A DNA stretch of 45,375 nucleotides, taken from the NCBI GenBank assembly GCA_025927655.1, contig JAICKY010000005.1:1-45375 (forward strand), read 5' to 3'. Under the pieces are notes generated by a model that worked only from the letters and a program-made list of their open reading frames with translations, ran no database searches and was not told the origin of the DNA. Of the stretch, positions 1 to 7,544 are shown in pieces. How positions within the stretch are numbered: position 1 is the first letter of the stretch; every line of letters begins with the position of its first letter. The position numbers were made by a program, and so were the translations under genes. This stretch comes from Candidatus Saccharimonadota bacterium. GTDB lineage: Bacteria; Patescibacteriota; Saccharimonadia; Saccharimonadales; UBA4665.

Positions 1-67
1 ACCGGTTCTGGTTGGCAATGAGGAAGTCCCGGTACAAGTTCAGGTTGCATTTTTGTTTTTGAGCCAT
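1..67 (-). CDS. Transposase, N-terminal fragment cut by the window edge
   Basis: The minus strand opens at ATG (67-65) and stays open to the window edge, giving 22 residues that start MAQKQKCNLNLYRDFLIANQ. The YRDFLIANQNR stretch resembles the N-terminus of DDE transposases of the IS4/IS701-like group; that family call is from memory of the motif and is tentative. A GAAAGGAA Shine-Dalgarno-like sequence lies just upstream but is folded into a hairpin (next entry). Only the first residues are visible, so catalytic residues and integrity cannot be judged. Confidence 0.5.
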   Translation of the reverse strand, partial: MAQKQKCNLNLYRDFLIANQNR

Positions 68-68
68 A

Positions 69-110
69 AATCTATTCCTTTCGGAATAGATTGTGAGCCT
101 AACGGCTCAC
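69..110 (-). promoter_or_regulatory. Tandem hairpins in the transposase leader, masking its RBS
   Basis: Read on the minus strand, two perfect inverted repeats stand back to back before the transposase ATG. The outer one is GTGAGCC-GTTA-GGCTCAC (110-93). The inner one is AATCTATTCC-GAAA-GGAATAGATT (92-69), capped by a GNRA-type tetraloop. The only purine-rich RBS candidate (GAAAGGAA) lies in the loop and descending strand of the inner hairpin, one base from the ATG. Folding would hide the RBS from ribosomes, as described for leaders of IS200/IS10-type transposases. Confidence 0.6.
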
Positions 111-196
111 TGGCTCAAGGGAAACGCGTAGTTTCTGACATAAAGTAATACAGTGAAGCAACGTATGTGATATTCTTTTCTTAAGGATAACTGAAT

Positions 197-997
197 ATGA
201 GCAGCCCCACCGAGACCAAACGCTTCTACTATACCCATGCTAAGCAGTACAAGACTATAGCGATATTGGGGCTGTTCTGGGCCGTCACTTTCTTATACGG
301 AATAATGCTTCGAAATCGTACCCTAGGTGTGACATTCATGTTTATGTCGCTCATATACCCACTGGTTATCTTGATGTCGTATTTGCAAGACCTGAAGTCC
401 TTGAACTATGCCGACGTGACAGAGGAAGGGATACTAACTACGAATTTAGGTTTGTTCCATAAAATGACGCGCTGGGCTGAAATAGAGTCAATGGCTGTGG
501 TGATCATAAACGGAGCAGAGACCATCGGGGTTAACTTCCTGCCAGAATATAAGCGGCATGGTGTTGCTGCAAGCACGAGTATGCGGATATCGGGATACCA
601 AGGTTTGCTTAGACAAGGTGTTGCCACCGATGGTCAAACATTCACCGACTGGGCTAATGAGCATTTCATACGATCATCATCAAAAGGTTCGAAAAGAACC
701 AAGGCTGAACGGCAAGCAGTGAAAGCAGAACCTGTACAAATAAAGCAGTCGTTCAAAATTAGTGACCTCTGGAGCAAGCCGTACGCCACCGCTTGGGTCG
801 GGGCATTACTAGTATGCGATATTCTAGCGGGTATGTTGAGACACGATTATCACGTCCTGAGCTCAATATTTAGTGTGGCTGGAATAATTTCGACGGGCAT
901 GGCCGGAGCAAGCCTAATTCGTTTCCGACGTGTGTCGGATGAAGCGCATGAGCGCCAGAAGGCTAAGAAGCCGAACGACTGGTCAAACTTGACTTAA
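197..997 (+). CDS. Membrane protein with a possible bacterial PH-like domain
   Basis: 266 residues. Two hydrophobic helices lie near the N-terminus (about residues 20-40 and 42-62), then a soluble segment with a strand pattern (residues about 75-105, GILTTNLGLFHKMTRWAEIE) like the first strands of bacterial PH domains in YdbT-type proteins. A basic linker (about 158-175) and two further hydrophobic helices (about 195-240) follow. The start has a good RBS (AAGGAT, 9 bases upstream). It ends 4 bases before the next gene, so the two are probably co-transcribed. Function is unknown; the PH assignment is weak. Confidence 0.7.
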   Translation: MSSPTETKRFYYTHAKQYKTIAILGLFWAVTFLYGIMLRNRTLGVTFMFMSLIYPLVILMSYLQDLKSLNYADVTEEGILTTNLGLFHKMTRWAEIESMAVVIINGAETIGVNFLPEYKRHGVAASTSMRISGYQGLLRQGVATDGQTFTDWANEHFIRSSSKGSKRTKAERQAVKAEPVQIKQSFKISDLWSKPYATAWVGALLVCDILAGMLRHDYHVLSSIFSVAGIISTGMAGASLIRFRRVSDEAHERQKAKKPNDWSNLT

Positions 998-1001
998 GCT
1001 A

Positions 1002-2114
1002 ATGGAAAACACAAAGCGGCAAACATCCAAAGGGTCCGGTACTAACGCAGCCAGCACGCGACCCATCAACTACTCCGCCCTAACAGAGCATCGCGTAATA
1101 CTGAGGATATGGTTTGGTGTTATATTTGCCGGCTTGTTTATGTTTTTCGCCCTGTTGGTGCTTTCGTACTTTATGCTGAATGCGCCGAGCATAGTTCACG
1201 ACACTATAAGGTATAGGAGATGGGAAGGCACGCTCGGAATCGGTGAGCTAGGCGGGATAGGCGTGGCGGTAGCGGCACTTCTTAGATACAAGACGGTCAA
1301 GAACAAGTACAATGTGCAGGTCTTCAACCAACTTGTCGCAGACAACGGCTGGAACAAACAAAAAAAGTTCGGTATTGAAAAGGTTGCCAGTATTCTCTTA
1401 GGCACCGGCGAATCTTACGAGCAAGGATTTGGTTTTGAAGGTAGCTATAATGGTCAATCTTTTAGTTGCCTTATATTTGAATACCTTGAACAGGATTCCG
1501 ACACGAAGCGCTACATTTGTCTCAGCTTTAAACTGCCAAAATCTTATCCAATGATAATCATCGACAATAAGCTCAATGACCATAGGTACTGGCGTCACGA
1601 TAGCAATTTGCCTGACCGCATTCCCAGCGGCGTCAGGGTAAAACTAGAGGGTGATTTCGACAATTATTTCCGAATCAGTACGACAAGAGGCAACGAGCAA
1701 GAAACTCTAGAAGTCCTTACTCCTGAATTTATGGCAGCTCTCGAAGACACTGCAGCAAATAAGGTCGATATAGAAATTAGTAATAAGAACCTGTTCTTAA
1801 TATACGAAGCTGATAACTATTCGAAGCATAACCTTATGTCCTTATTCACGATGGCTGACGTTGTGAACGCTAAACTTCACCGGCTTTCAAGAACTTGGAT
1901 GGCTTCGAGTAAGAGTGCAGAAGGAGCCATGGCAGACACTGCCGATGCGGCACGGCACAAACTCATTTTCAGGTCAGACATCGTAAGCTTCATAGTGTTC
2001 CTTCTAACCTTTGTGGCATTTGTAGTTCTCATGATTTCACACATTAAGGATGAGCCGCCCTGCACTCCGACAACTCCCTGTTACCAATCTGGCGGTGTCT
2101 ATACAGGTCCTTAG
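1002..2114 (+). CDS. Membrane protein resembling the DUF3137 group
   Basis: 370 residues. Two N-terminal hydrophobic helices (about 38-60 and 75-90) are followed by a soluble domain (about 100-300) and a last membrane helix near 325-347, with a short Cys/Pro-rich tail. The segment LEGDFDNYFRIST...EVLTPEFMAALED, followed by a NLFLIYEAD strand, resembles the DUF3137 family, whose function is unknown; this is recognition by eye. It starts 4 bases after the preceding membrane-protein gene without a clear RBS of its own, suggesting translational coupling. Both lie inside the AT-rich island and may be cargo. Confidence 0.65.
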   Translation: MENTKRQTSKGSGTNAASTRPINYSALTEHRVILRIWFGVIFAGLFMFFALLVLSYFMLNAPSIVHDTIRYRRWEGTLGIGELGGIGVAVAALLRYKTVKNKYNVQVFNQLVADNGWNKQKKFGIEKVASILLGTGESYEQGFGFEGSYNGQSFSCLIFEYLEQDSDTKRYICLSFKLPKSYPMIIIDNKLNDHRYWRHDSNLPDRIPSGVRVKLEGDFDNYFRISTTRGNEQETLEVLTPEFMAALEDTAANKVDIEISNKNLFLIYEADNYSKHNLMSLFTMADVVNAKLHRLSRTWMASSKSAEGAMADTADAARHKLIFRSDIVSFIVFLLTFVAFVVLMISHIKDEPPCTPTTPCYQSGGVYTGP

Positions 2115-2129
2115 ACACCCTTAAAACTA

Positions 2130-2453
2130 TTAGTTCGTCGACTCGTCAATTATTCGGAAATGTTCTGGTGAAATAGTTTTCATCATATCTAACATTTCGA
2201 CTACAGCTCTCTTCGTGCCAGTGACTAACGCTGGGTCAAAGCCTGAACCGGTTATATGCGACTGGTCATTTATGAACTTATATATAGAGTCAAGCTTATT
2301 TTTGTCATATCCGAGTTGCTTAAGTGCCGCTATCTTCATATATGCTGTTTGCCCGTTAGGTACGCTAAACATTGTGAAGGTGTCCCATACCTTACGCGTA
2401 ATATTTGGTATCGGATAGGCTTTCGCAATTGAGTCGTCTTGAGAGTCGCGCAA
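2130..2453 (-). CDS. Hypothetical protein, TTG start, possibly truncated
   Basis: 107 residues, convergent with the DUF3137-like gene. The first codon available is TTG at 2453, with an AAAGGA RBS 9 bases upstream. The sequence is mixed helical and soluble with no membrane segment; I recognise no family. The gene starts exactly where homology to the recombinase fragment begins on the other strand, so its natural N-terminus may have been replaced by DNA from a recombination event. The predicted protein could therefore be the remainder of a longer one. Confidence 0.4.
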   Translation of the reverse strand: MRDSQDDSIAKAYPIPNITRKVWDTFTMFSVPNGQTAYMKIAALKQLGYDKNKLDSIYKFINDQSHITGSGFDPALVTGTKRAVVEMLDMMKTISPEHFRIIDESTN

Positions 2454-2455
2454 TT

Positions 2456-3169
2456 CTGGTTGTCCTTTCCAACGTAGCCGAGTGTCAAGCTTGCGTTAAT
2501 GCTGGCTGTAAATACCCACGCCTCGTTGGCTTCTGGCAAGGCAACGGCAAGGGCAACCGATACAGGCGCTACAGATGTCGGTGTAAGGAATGCGGCTGCA
2601 TGCTTGGGCTGCGACAAGAATCTTTACATGAGGCAGTGAGTGAAGAACTTGCACAGATGAATCTGTCTACAACGCAGCAGGACAAGCTAAGGGAGACTCT
2701 TCGCAAAGTATGGAGGTCGCACGAGAAGACACTCATTGAGCGTGCCTACATTGCCGATGGCAGAGTAAATGTACTTAAAGACCGCAAAGCGAAAATGCTG
2801 GATAGCCTAGTAGACAATCCGGAGCTAAAAGAGGACATAAGGGAGCGAATAGAAGCGACCAAACTTGAAATAGTCGAAGCTGAAAAAGCCGCAGCTGAAG
2901 CCCATGACTTTGAAAAAGACTTCGATGAATTCATCTCCTTTGCTTTTGATTTCATGGACAACAAAGAGGTCAAGTGGTGGGAGTTAGATAAACAAACGCT
3001 AGTAGTTTATAAACAAATTGTTTTTCCGGGTGGAATACAGGTCACGCCAAATAAAAAAGTTTATATACCAAAAATTAGCCCGATTTACACCTTTAAAAAC
3101 CAAAAAACGCCCCAAAATGAGGCGATTTTCGGTCAAATTACTGATACTGGAGGTGCAGCGCACAGATAA
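2456..3169 (+). pseudogene. C-terminal remnant of a large serine recombinase
   Basis: The frame encodes the zinc-ribbon and coiled-coil half of a large serine recombinase and aligns by eye with the intact copy at 9271. Shared features are ECxxC followed by KYPRLVG, a second CKEC pair, the EKTLIER(A/L)YIA(D/E)G helix, and the WW-LDK and KQI-FP-G-Q strands. Homology begins near 2456; the catalytic domain and recombinase domain are absent, and bases upstream read into an unrelated minus-strand gene. The frame then runs past the expected C-terminus to a chance stop at 3169. It looks like a scar of an earlier or nested integration. Confidence 0.8.
3100..3129 (-). terminator. Minus-strand terminator inside the recombinase remnant
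   Basis: Read on the minus strand, CGCC-TCATTTTGG-GGCG is followed by TTTTTT. It sits at the same place relative to the recombinase C-terminus as the hairpin that abuts tRNA-Lys at 10785-10806. That suggests both recombinases carried a terminator facing a target tRNA. Confidence 0.5.
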
Positions 3170-3307
3170 TTTACACTCCTTAGTGGAAGAAATGGAGCGT
3201 TGGAGGGGTATTATCGGTGATAAGTATCTTGCACATAAACAGCCAGAACGAAGTTACTACGCTTAGTATATTCCTTGTAGGGTTAGCACTCTATGTACAA
3301 TATGGGC

Positions 3308-3493
3308 ATGCACATAAGCGAAGAGCGGCTGACTGCGTGGAAAAAGGCATTTGCTAAGTCAGGAATAAAGTATGAAACTGACGATGAATATAAAGAAGCC
3401 ATATTTAACCTTGTTGGTTATTTTGAAACACTTATAGAAATGGATAAGCAACAGAAAGCTGACTCTTCAAACGCCAAACCAGACTTAAACTAA
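3308..3493 (+). CDS. Small helical protein of the recombinase neighbourhood
   Basis: 61 residues starting MHISEERLTAWKKAF. I place the start at 3308 rather than at the upstream ATG (3293) because TACAAT (3296-3301) ends six bases before this ATG, matching the leaderless arrangement seen throughout the window. The protein is helical and charged, with no cysteines or membrane segment. Small proteins with a similar opening (I-S-E/D-E-R/K-L) are common beside recombinases in this lineage, as I recall; function is unknown. Confidence 0.6.
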   Translation: MHISEERLTAWKKAFAKSGIKYETDDEYKEAIFNLVGYFETLIEMDKQQKADSSNAKPDLN

Positions 3494-3504
3494 CCGTATA
3501 CAAA

Positions 3505-3547
3505 AATTATACTCACCTTGTCTTATAGATGAAATAAGGTGATAATT
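3505..3547 (+). promoter_or_regulatory. HNH gene promoter inside an imperfect inverted repeat
   Basis: TTGTCT (3518-3523), a 17-base spacer and GATAAT (3541-3546) form a good promoter whose -10 ends six bases before the ATG at 3553. An inverted repeat, TCACCTT (3513-3519) and AAGGTGA (3536-3542), brackets the spacer. With a three-base insertion the arms extend to AATTAT (3505-3510) and ATAATT (3542-3547). A repressor bound here would cover both boxes, as expected for control of a restriction gene. The regulator is not identified. Confidence 0.55.
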
Positions 3548-3552
3548 GACCC

Positions 3553-4650
3553 ATGCCTGACAAAACTGTATTTACCTGCGACCTTTTTGAATTAAACGTT
3601 GTAGACCACAAGCTGAAGTGTGTTTTTAAATCGGGCAATATCGCTAATACCTTTATGCAGACTGAGCTATTCTCAAAGCTGCTCAGTGCCTACACCACGG
3701 ATAATGATGGTGTTTGGCAACCAGGTAGCAGAACTGACTTTGAAATTGTGGGCTGGCCTAAGCATTTAAGTTGGCAACGAACTGGCGAGAAGAGTGTTGA
3801 GGCGACTACAAGTGATACCGAGGCTATAGACGCATACCAATACGGCGAAATATTGGAGAAGTCGCTTTATAATTTATTGACACGCACAGAAGAAGCTGAC
3901 GGGGGCAGCTATTATCATTTCTCTATCGCTAACAAGAATGAAGTATACGAATATAGCTTTAATGATAGAGCCAGAGTAATAGGTGCGCTTTGTGTTTTGT
4001 TTGATTTGAAAGCTCACCCGCGCGGACACCTGGAAATAAACATACCAACAAAGTATTTAGCAGGTCTGAAATGGCCAATTAGCGAGGCAGACAACGAGCT
4101 TATTTTTCGTTACTATGGCGACCCCAGTAAGACGGCTGATGTTTTGAGAAATGAAGGTTGGTCGCGAGAAGGCAGCGACCCTCACATGTCTGTTTTTAGA
4201 GAGCAGATTAATGGTCAGCAACAGCAGATGTATTTAATATCAACACGTGCGCAATCACGAAGCCAACAAGTGAAGCGCACTGCCATAAAAACAGTATGGC
4301 GGCATCAACTTTTTAAAATGCAAGATTATACTTGTCGCATCTGCCTCAATAACTATGAACACGACCAAGTGCAACTATCGCCCGACCACAGAGTTCCTGT
4401 TATATTTCAGGCAGATAACTTAACTGACGATAATTTCTCGCAAAAACTTATGACACTTTGCAGGTTTTGTAATCAACAAAAACGTGAGTTCACTAAGCGC
4501 ATAGGTGCCGACTATGATTGGACTACAAGCCCATGGGCATATCCTGAGAAGTATAGACTTGAAAGCGCAATAAAGAACTTACAAGAATACGCTAAATTTA
4601 ATGAACTTACGCTGCCTCAAGCGTTAGAGAGGCTTGCTCAAGAACTGTAG
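3553..4650 (+). CDS. HNH endonuclease, probable restriction enzyme of the adjacent C5-methyltransferase
   Basis: 365 residues. A C-terminal HNH domain (about 250-320) contains CRIC (261-264) and CRFC (303-306), which would bind structural zinc, and D278-H279 in SPDHRVP as the metal/catalytic pair. HNH domains of this type cut DNA in many type II restriction enzymes. The first 240 residues match no family I know and would hold specificity. The gene converges on the methyltransferase and overlaps its 3' end by 44 bases, the usual tight linkage of restriction-modification genes. Nuclease activity and target site are inferred, not visible. Confidence 0.75.
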   Translation: MPDKTVFTCDLFELNVVDHKLKCVFKSGNIANTFMQTELFSKLLSAYTTDNDGVWQPGSRTDFEIVGWPKHLSWQRTGEKSVEATTSDTEAIDAYQYGEILEKSLYNLLTRTEEADGGSYYHFSIANKNEVYEYSFNDRARVIGALCVLFDLKAHPRGHLEINIPTKYLAGLKWPISEADNELIFRYYGDPSKTADVLRNEGWSREGSDPHMSVFREQINGQQQQMYLISTRAQSRSQQVKRTAIKTVWRHQLFKMQDYTCRICLNNYEHDQVQLSPDHRVPVIFQADNLTDDNFSQKLMTLCRFCNQQKREFTKRIGADYDWTTSPWAYPEKYRLESAIKNLQEYAKFNELTLPQALERLAQEL

Positions 4651-6631
4651 CTATTGGCACTGGCACGGGGTTTTTTTGAATGTTTAGGTTCGTGCGGTCC
4701 AATACGTCTTTTGGCTTTTGGCTTAAAGCCTTGTTAGCTAGGTCGTTATATTTTGATATTGCACTTGCCGCTGCAAAGGCTAGCTGAGATGGTACAGCAT
4801 TACCAACCTGCCTATAAACAGATGTCATTGAACCATAAAATTCAAAATCTAGTGGAAACCCTTGTATGACCGCAGCTTCCCTACAAGTAATCCTACGAGT
4901 ATTTGACGGGTGATGTATTATCATTGCGCCACCTTTTGTGTCACCTCTTGCAGTTATAGTAGGCGATGGCTTATCTGGGTCTACTGCACGATTAGAAATA
5001 TAACCGTTGAATTTTAATTTAAATGCAGAGTAAACATGATTTTTTAAATTGTGTTCCCCGTCAGGGTCTGGTAAATCTCGCAGGGCCTCACCAATACTAA
5101 TATGATTATCTTTGTGAGTTGGTTGAGGTGGCCAATCAAAATCAACAACGTCTAAATCTTTTCTTACTCCAAAAATTAGTACACGTTGCCTATTTTGTGG
5201 CGCTCCATAGTTGGCAGCATTTACGAGAGCGTACCTACACCGATACCCAGCTTCGCTAAACTCTTCAACAATCAGTTTGAATACCTCACCTTTTGCAATA
5301 CTTAATATCCCCTTAACGTTTTCTGCCAGGAAATATTTAGGCTGTTTTACAGTTACTGCTTTAACGAAACTTTTGTAAAGAACGTTGCGACTGTCATCTA
5401 CATGTCTCTTCATGTTAGCAACCGAAAAGCCCTGGCACGGGAAGCCACCGATAATAACATCTACATCAGGAATGCTGGCTAAATCTATATCTTCAATGTC
5501 TGCCAATACACAATGGTTACCGAAATTTAATTTATAGGTTTCTACTGAGTCTGAGTCGTTATCGTTTGCCCAAGCTAACTTAAACCCTGCTTTTCTAAAC
5601 CCAAGGTCCAGGCCACCTGCGCCGGAAAAAAGCGAAGCTACGGTTAGTTGTTTTTTATGAGAGTTTTCTTTTGCCACTTGCGCTTCCTTAATTTGATTAA
5701 ATTTTTCGCCCAGTTTTTTGCCGTAGAGAACCGGAACAGCATTGCCAATCTGCCGGTACTGTGAAGTCATTTTACCTTGAAATTTGAATGTAGTTGGGAA
5801 TGTCTGAATGTAGGCACTTTCCATAACGGACATGCGCCTATTTTCTAATGGATGAGGGGTGGCGTTATTACCACCTTTCCCATTGCCCCTAGCTAGTATA
5901 GTCGGGGCTGGTTTGTCGGGATTAGTCTTCCTGTGGCCGGTAAAGTTGCGCTCTACGAATTTGTAGTTAGATTGCAAATCATGCGGAACAACATACTGCT
6001 TGAAATCGGTCATGGCTTGCCCGGCAGTAATCCAGGGTTGTTTACCTATTTCGGGTTTTTCACTGTGAGTTGCTTCTGGGTGGTGTATTTGCATTTCCTT
6101 TGGTAGGTCATCGCGTGTTCCCAGAATTAGAACCCTTTTGCGCATTTGTGGTACGCCGTGGTCTGCCATATTAACAAGCTGATATTCAACATGATAACCA
6201 GCTTCCTGGAAGTCCTTTAAAATCATTTCAAAGACTTTTCCGCCGTCTAAACTAAGAATTCCCTTTACATTTTCCGCAACAAACCATTTAGGCTGTTTAT
6301 CTTTTATAATCCTGAGCATTTCTAAATAGAGCTGATTTCTAGTGTCCTCAGTTGAGCGGAATTTGTTTGCCACCGAAAAGCCCTGGCACGGGAAGCCACC
6401 TACAATTATGTCGGCATCGGGTATATCATCTGAGGCAATCTTACTAATATCGCCACATACTATTCTTTTATCAACGTTCGCCTTATACGTTTCACAACTA
6501 TCGGGGTCAAAATCGTTAGCCCAAATTATATCTAAACCGGCTTGCTTGAGGCCAAGGTCTAAACCGCCAGCGCCAGCAAACAGACTAACAACAGTCTTCG
6601 GCTTACTTTTTTTACCCTCTCTCATAAGCAT
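4607..6631 (-). CDS. Fused double DNA cytosine-C5 methyltransferase
   Basis: 674 residues containing two complete cytosine-C5 methyltransferase domains in one chain. Domain 1 (about 12-315) has motif I FAGAGG (18-23), the catalytic PCQG (81-84), ENV (120-122), QMRKRV (162-167) and the motif X run YRQIGNAVP (292-300). Domain 2 (about 328-630) has FSGAGG (335-340), PCQG (398-401), AENV (436-439), QNRQRV (479-484) and YRQVGNAVP (606-614). Both catalytic cysteines are present, so both heads should be active. The target-recognition segments (about 175-240 and 490-550) differ, so the heads probably read different or opposite-strand sites. TAAAAT ends six bases before the ATG, indicating a leaderless start. 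Confidence 0.92.
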   Translation of the reverse strand: MLMREGKKSKPKTVVSLFAGAGGLDLGLKQAGLDIIWANDFDPDSCETYKANVDKRIVCGDISKIASDDIPDADIIVGGFPCQGFSVANKFRSTEDTRNQLYLEMLRIIKDKQPKWFVAENVKGILSLDGGKVFEMILKDFQEAGYHVEYQLVNMADHGVPQMRKRVLILGTRDDLPKEMQIHHPEATHSEKPEIGKQPWITAGQAMTDFKQYVVPHDLQSNYKFVERNFTGHRKTNPDKPAPTILARGNGKGGNNATPHPLENRRMSVMESAYIQTFPTTFKFQGKMTSQYRQIGNAVPVLYGKKLGEKFNQIKEAQVAKENSHKKQLTVASLFSGAGGLDLGFRKAGFKLAWANDNDSDSVETYKLNFGNHCVLADIEDIDLASIPDVDVIIGGFPCQGFSVANMKRHVDDSRNVLYKSFVKAVTVKQPKYFLAENVKGILSIAKGEVFKLIVEEFSEAGYRCRYALVNAANYGAPQNRQRVLIFGVRKDLDVVDFDWPPQPTHKDNHISIGEALRDLPDPDGEHNLKNHVYSAFKLKFNGYISNRAVDPDKPSPTITARGDTKGGAMIIHHPSNTRRITCREAAVIQGFPLDFEFYGSMTSVYRQVGNAVPSQLAFAAASAISKYNDLANKALSQKPKDVLDRTNLNIQKNPVPVPIATVLEQASLTLEAA

Positions 6632-6907
6632 AACTCTATTTTAACAAATACCTCACCTAAATTAACCTGTTAAATTGCTTTTATAGCGCCCTGCGGCTTT
6701 ATCTGCCATGGTTTTGGGGAAAACAGTATCAACTGTAAGTTTTAGGGGGAGTTTAGGGTAAAGTTAGGGGATTATCGCAAAAAATAGTTGGGTGAGTGTT
6801 GGGCAAAACTTAGGCGAGTCTTCGGCAATAGTTAGACTTTAATTGGGCCAAAGTTATACCATATATAGCACCTTAATACGCTGGCGCAGCTAGCCTAAAT
6901 AGTAAAA
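6632..6907. other. Intergenic region with a series of G tracts
   Basis: No gene is visible. The plus strand between 6741 and 6803 carries G runs of 5, 3, 4, 3 and 3 bases in a degenerate repeated context (variants of AGTTTAGGG, AGTTAGGGG, AGTTGGG, TGTTGGG). Four or more G runs of at least three could form a G-quadruplex, although one loop is about 19 bases. The region lies directly upstream of the methyltransferase promoter and downstream of the small basic-protein gene. Confidence 0.45.
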
Positions 6908-7045
6908 CTACTTAGACTTCGGCTTTGACCCCTTGCGAGGTCGTTGTGCCAAATCGCTACCTGAGACAGATTTAACTGCCTTAGGCGTTGATTTGGTACG
7001 AAGCAGTTTGGACGATAGTGAACCGTCTTTCTTGCTTGTAGCCAT
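6908..7045 (-). CDS. Small, strongly basic protein (45 residues)
   Basis: ATG at 7045 with a good RBS (GGGAGG, about seven bases upstream) opens a 45-codon frame ending TAG at 6908. The product begins MATSKKDGSLSSKLL and ends RPRKGSKPKSK. It is rich in Lys, Arg and Ser, lacks cysteines and hydrophobic runs, and is probably unstructured and nucleic-acid binding by charge alone. It precedes the methyltransferase on the same strand, about 275 bases away. No family is recognised. Confidence 0.55.
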   Translation of the reverse strand: MATSKKDGSLSSKLLRTKSTPKAVKSVSGSDLAQRPRKGSKPKSK

Positions 7046-7307
7046 GATTGGCCTCCCTGGTGCTTTAAGAATATTAGGGTCAGCGTATCCTGCACCTCAG
7101 ACTGCTCCCCCCGACAAAGCACAAATTACTTTATGCTCTAGCGAGGGAAGGCTGAGGTGAACAGAGCTTAGCTAATACCCCGGTAAGCAACCTCCACCGC
7201 TTCACTGCGCCAGCTTATTAAAGTGCAATAGTAACCAATATTATACTCTGTCAGTAAACTACTGGACAAAGGTCGTATATGATGTTAAAAGACTATATAT
7301 TTACGAT

Positions 7308-7520
7308 ATGCAAAGTAAGGACTTATCAGAAGCAGCCAGCAATCGTGAATGTATCATGCGGATAAAAAACCTATATTTACAGGGTCGCATTAGCCGTGAA
7401 GTTGCAGAAGCACTAGCTAGCCCAATTATTGAACGAATAAATAAGCGTTCTCTTGAGATTGCTAAAAGACATGGTAAGCGTAGCTACCCCCGACAAACCT
7501 TTATTGGCCTCATGCGATAA
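7308..7520 (+). CDS. Small hypothetical protein upstream of the 275-residue unknown
   Basis: 70 residues beginning MQSKDLSEAASNRECIMRIK; basic, helical, no membrane segment. TATATT (7296-7301) ends six bases before the ATG, so a leaderless transcript is likely. The gene ends 24 bases before the next gene, which has its own -10 box. The segment LYLQGRISREVAEALASPII looks like a small helical bundle. I do not recognise the family; it may form a pair with the following gene. Confidence 0.55.
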   Translation: MQSKDLSEAASNRECIMRIKNLYLQGRISREVAEALASPIIERINKRSLEIAKRHGKRSYPRQTFIGLMR

Positions 7521-7532
7521 ATTCCCTAAGAC

Positions 7533-7538
7533 TATAAT
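7533..7538 (+). promoter_or_regulatory. -10 box (TATAAT) of the leaderless 275-residue gene
   Basis: A perfect TATAAT ends six bases before the ATG at 7545, after the stop codon of the preceding small gene. It places the transcription start at or next to the A of ATG. Confidence 0.6.
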
Positions 7539-7544
7539 GAAGTC

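Noticed and set aside
3280-3291. GTTAGCACTC before the 61-residue gene as a CIRCE element
   Set aside because: Only one half-site is present; no GAGTGCTAA follows at the required nine-base spacing.
3293-3307. Upstream ATG for the 61-residue protein
   Set aside because: It lies before and within the -10 box TACAAT, which positions transcription at the later ATG.
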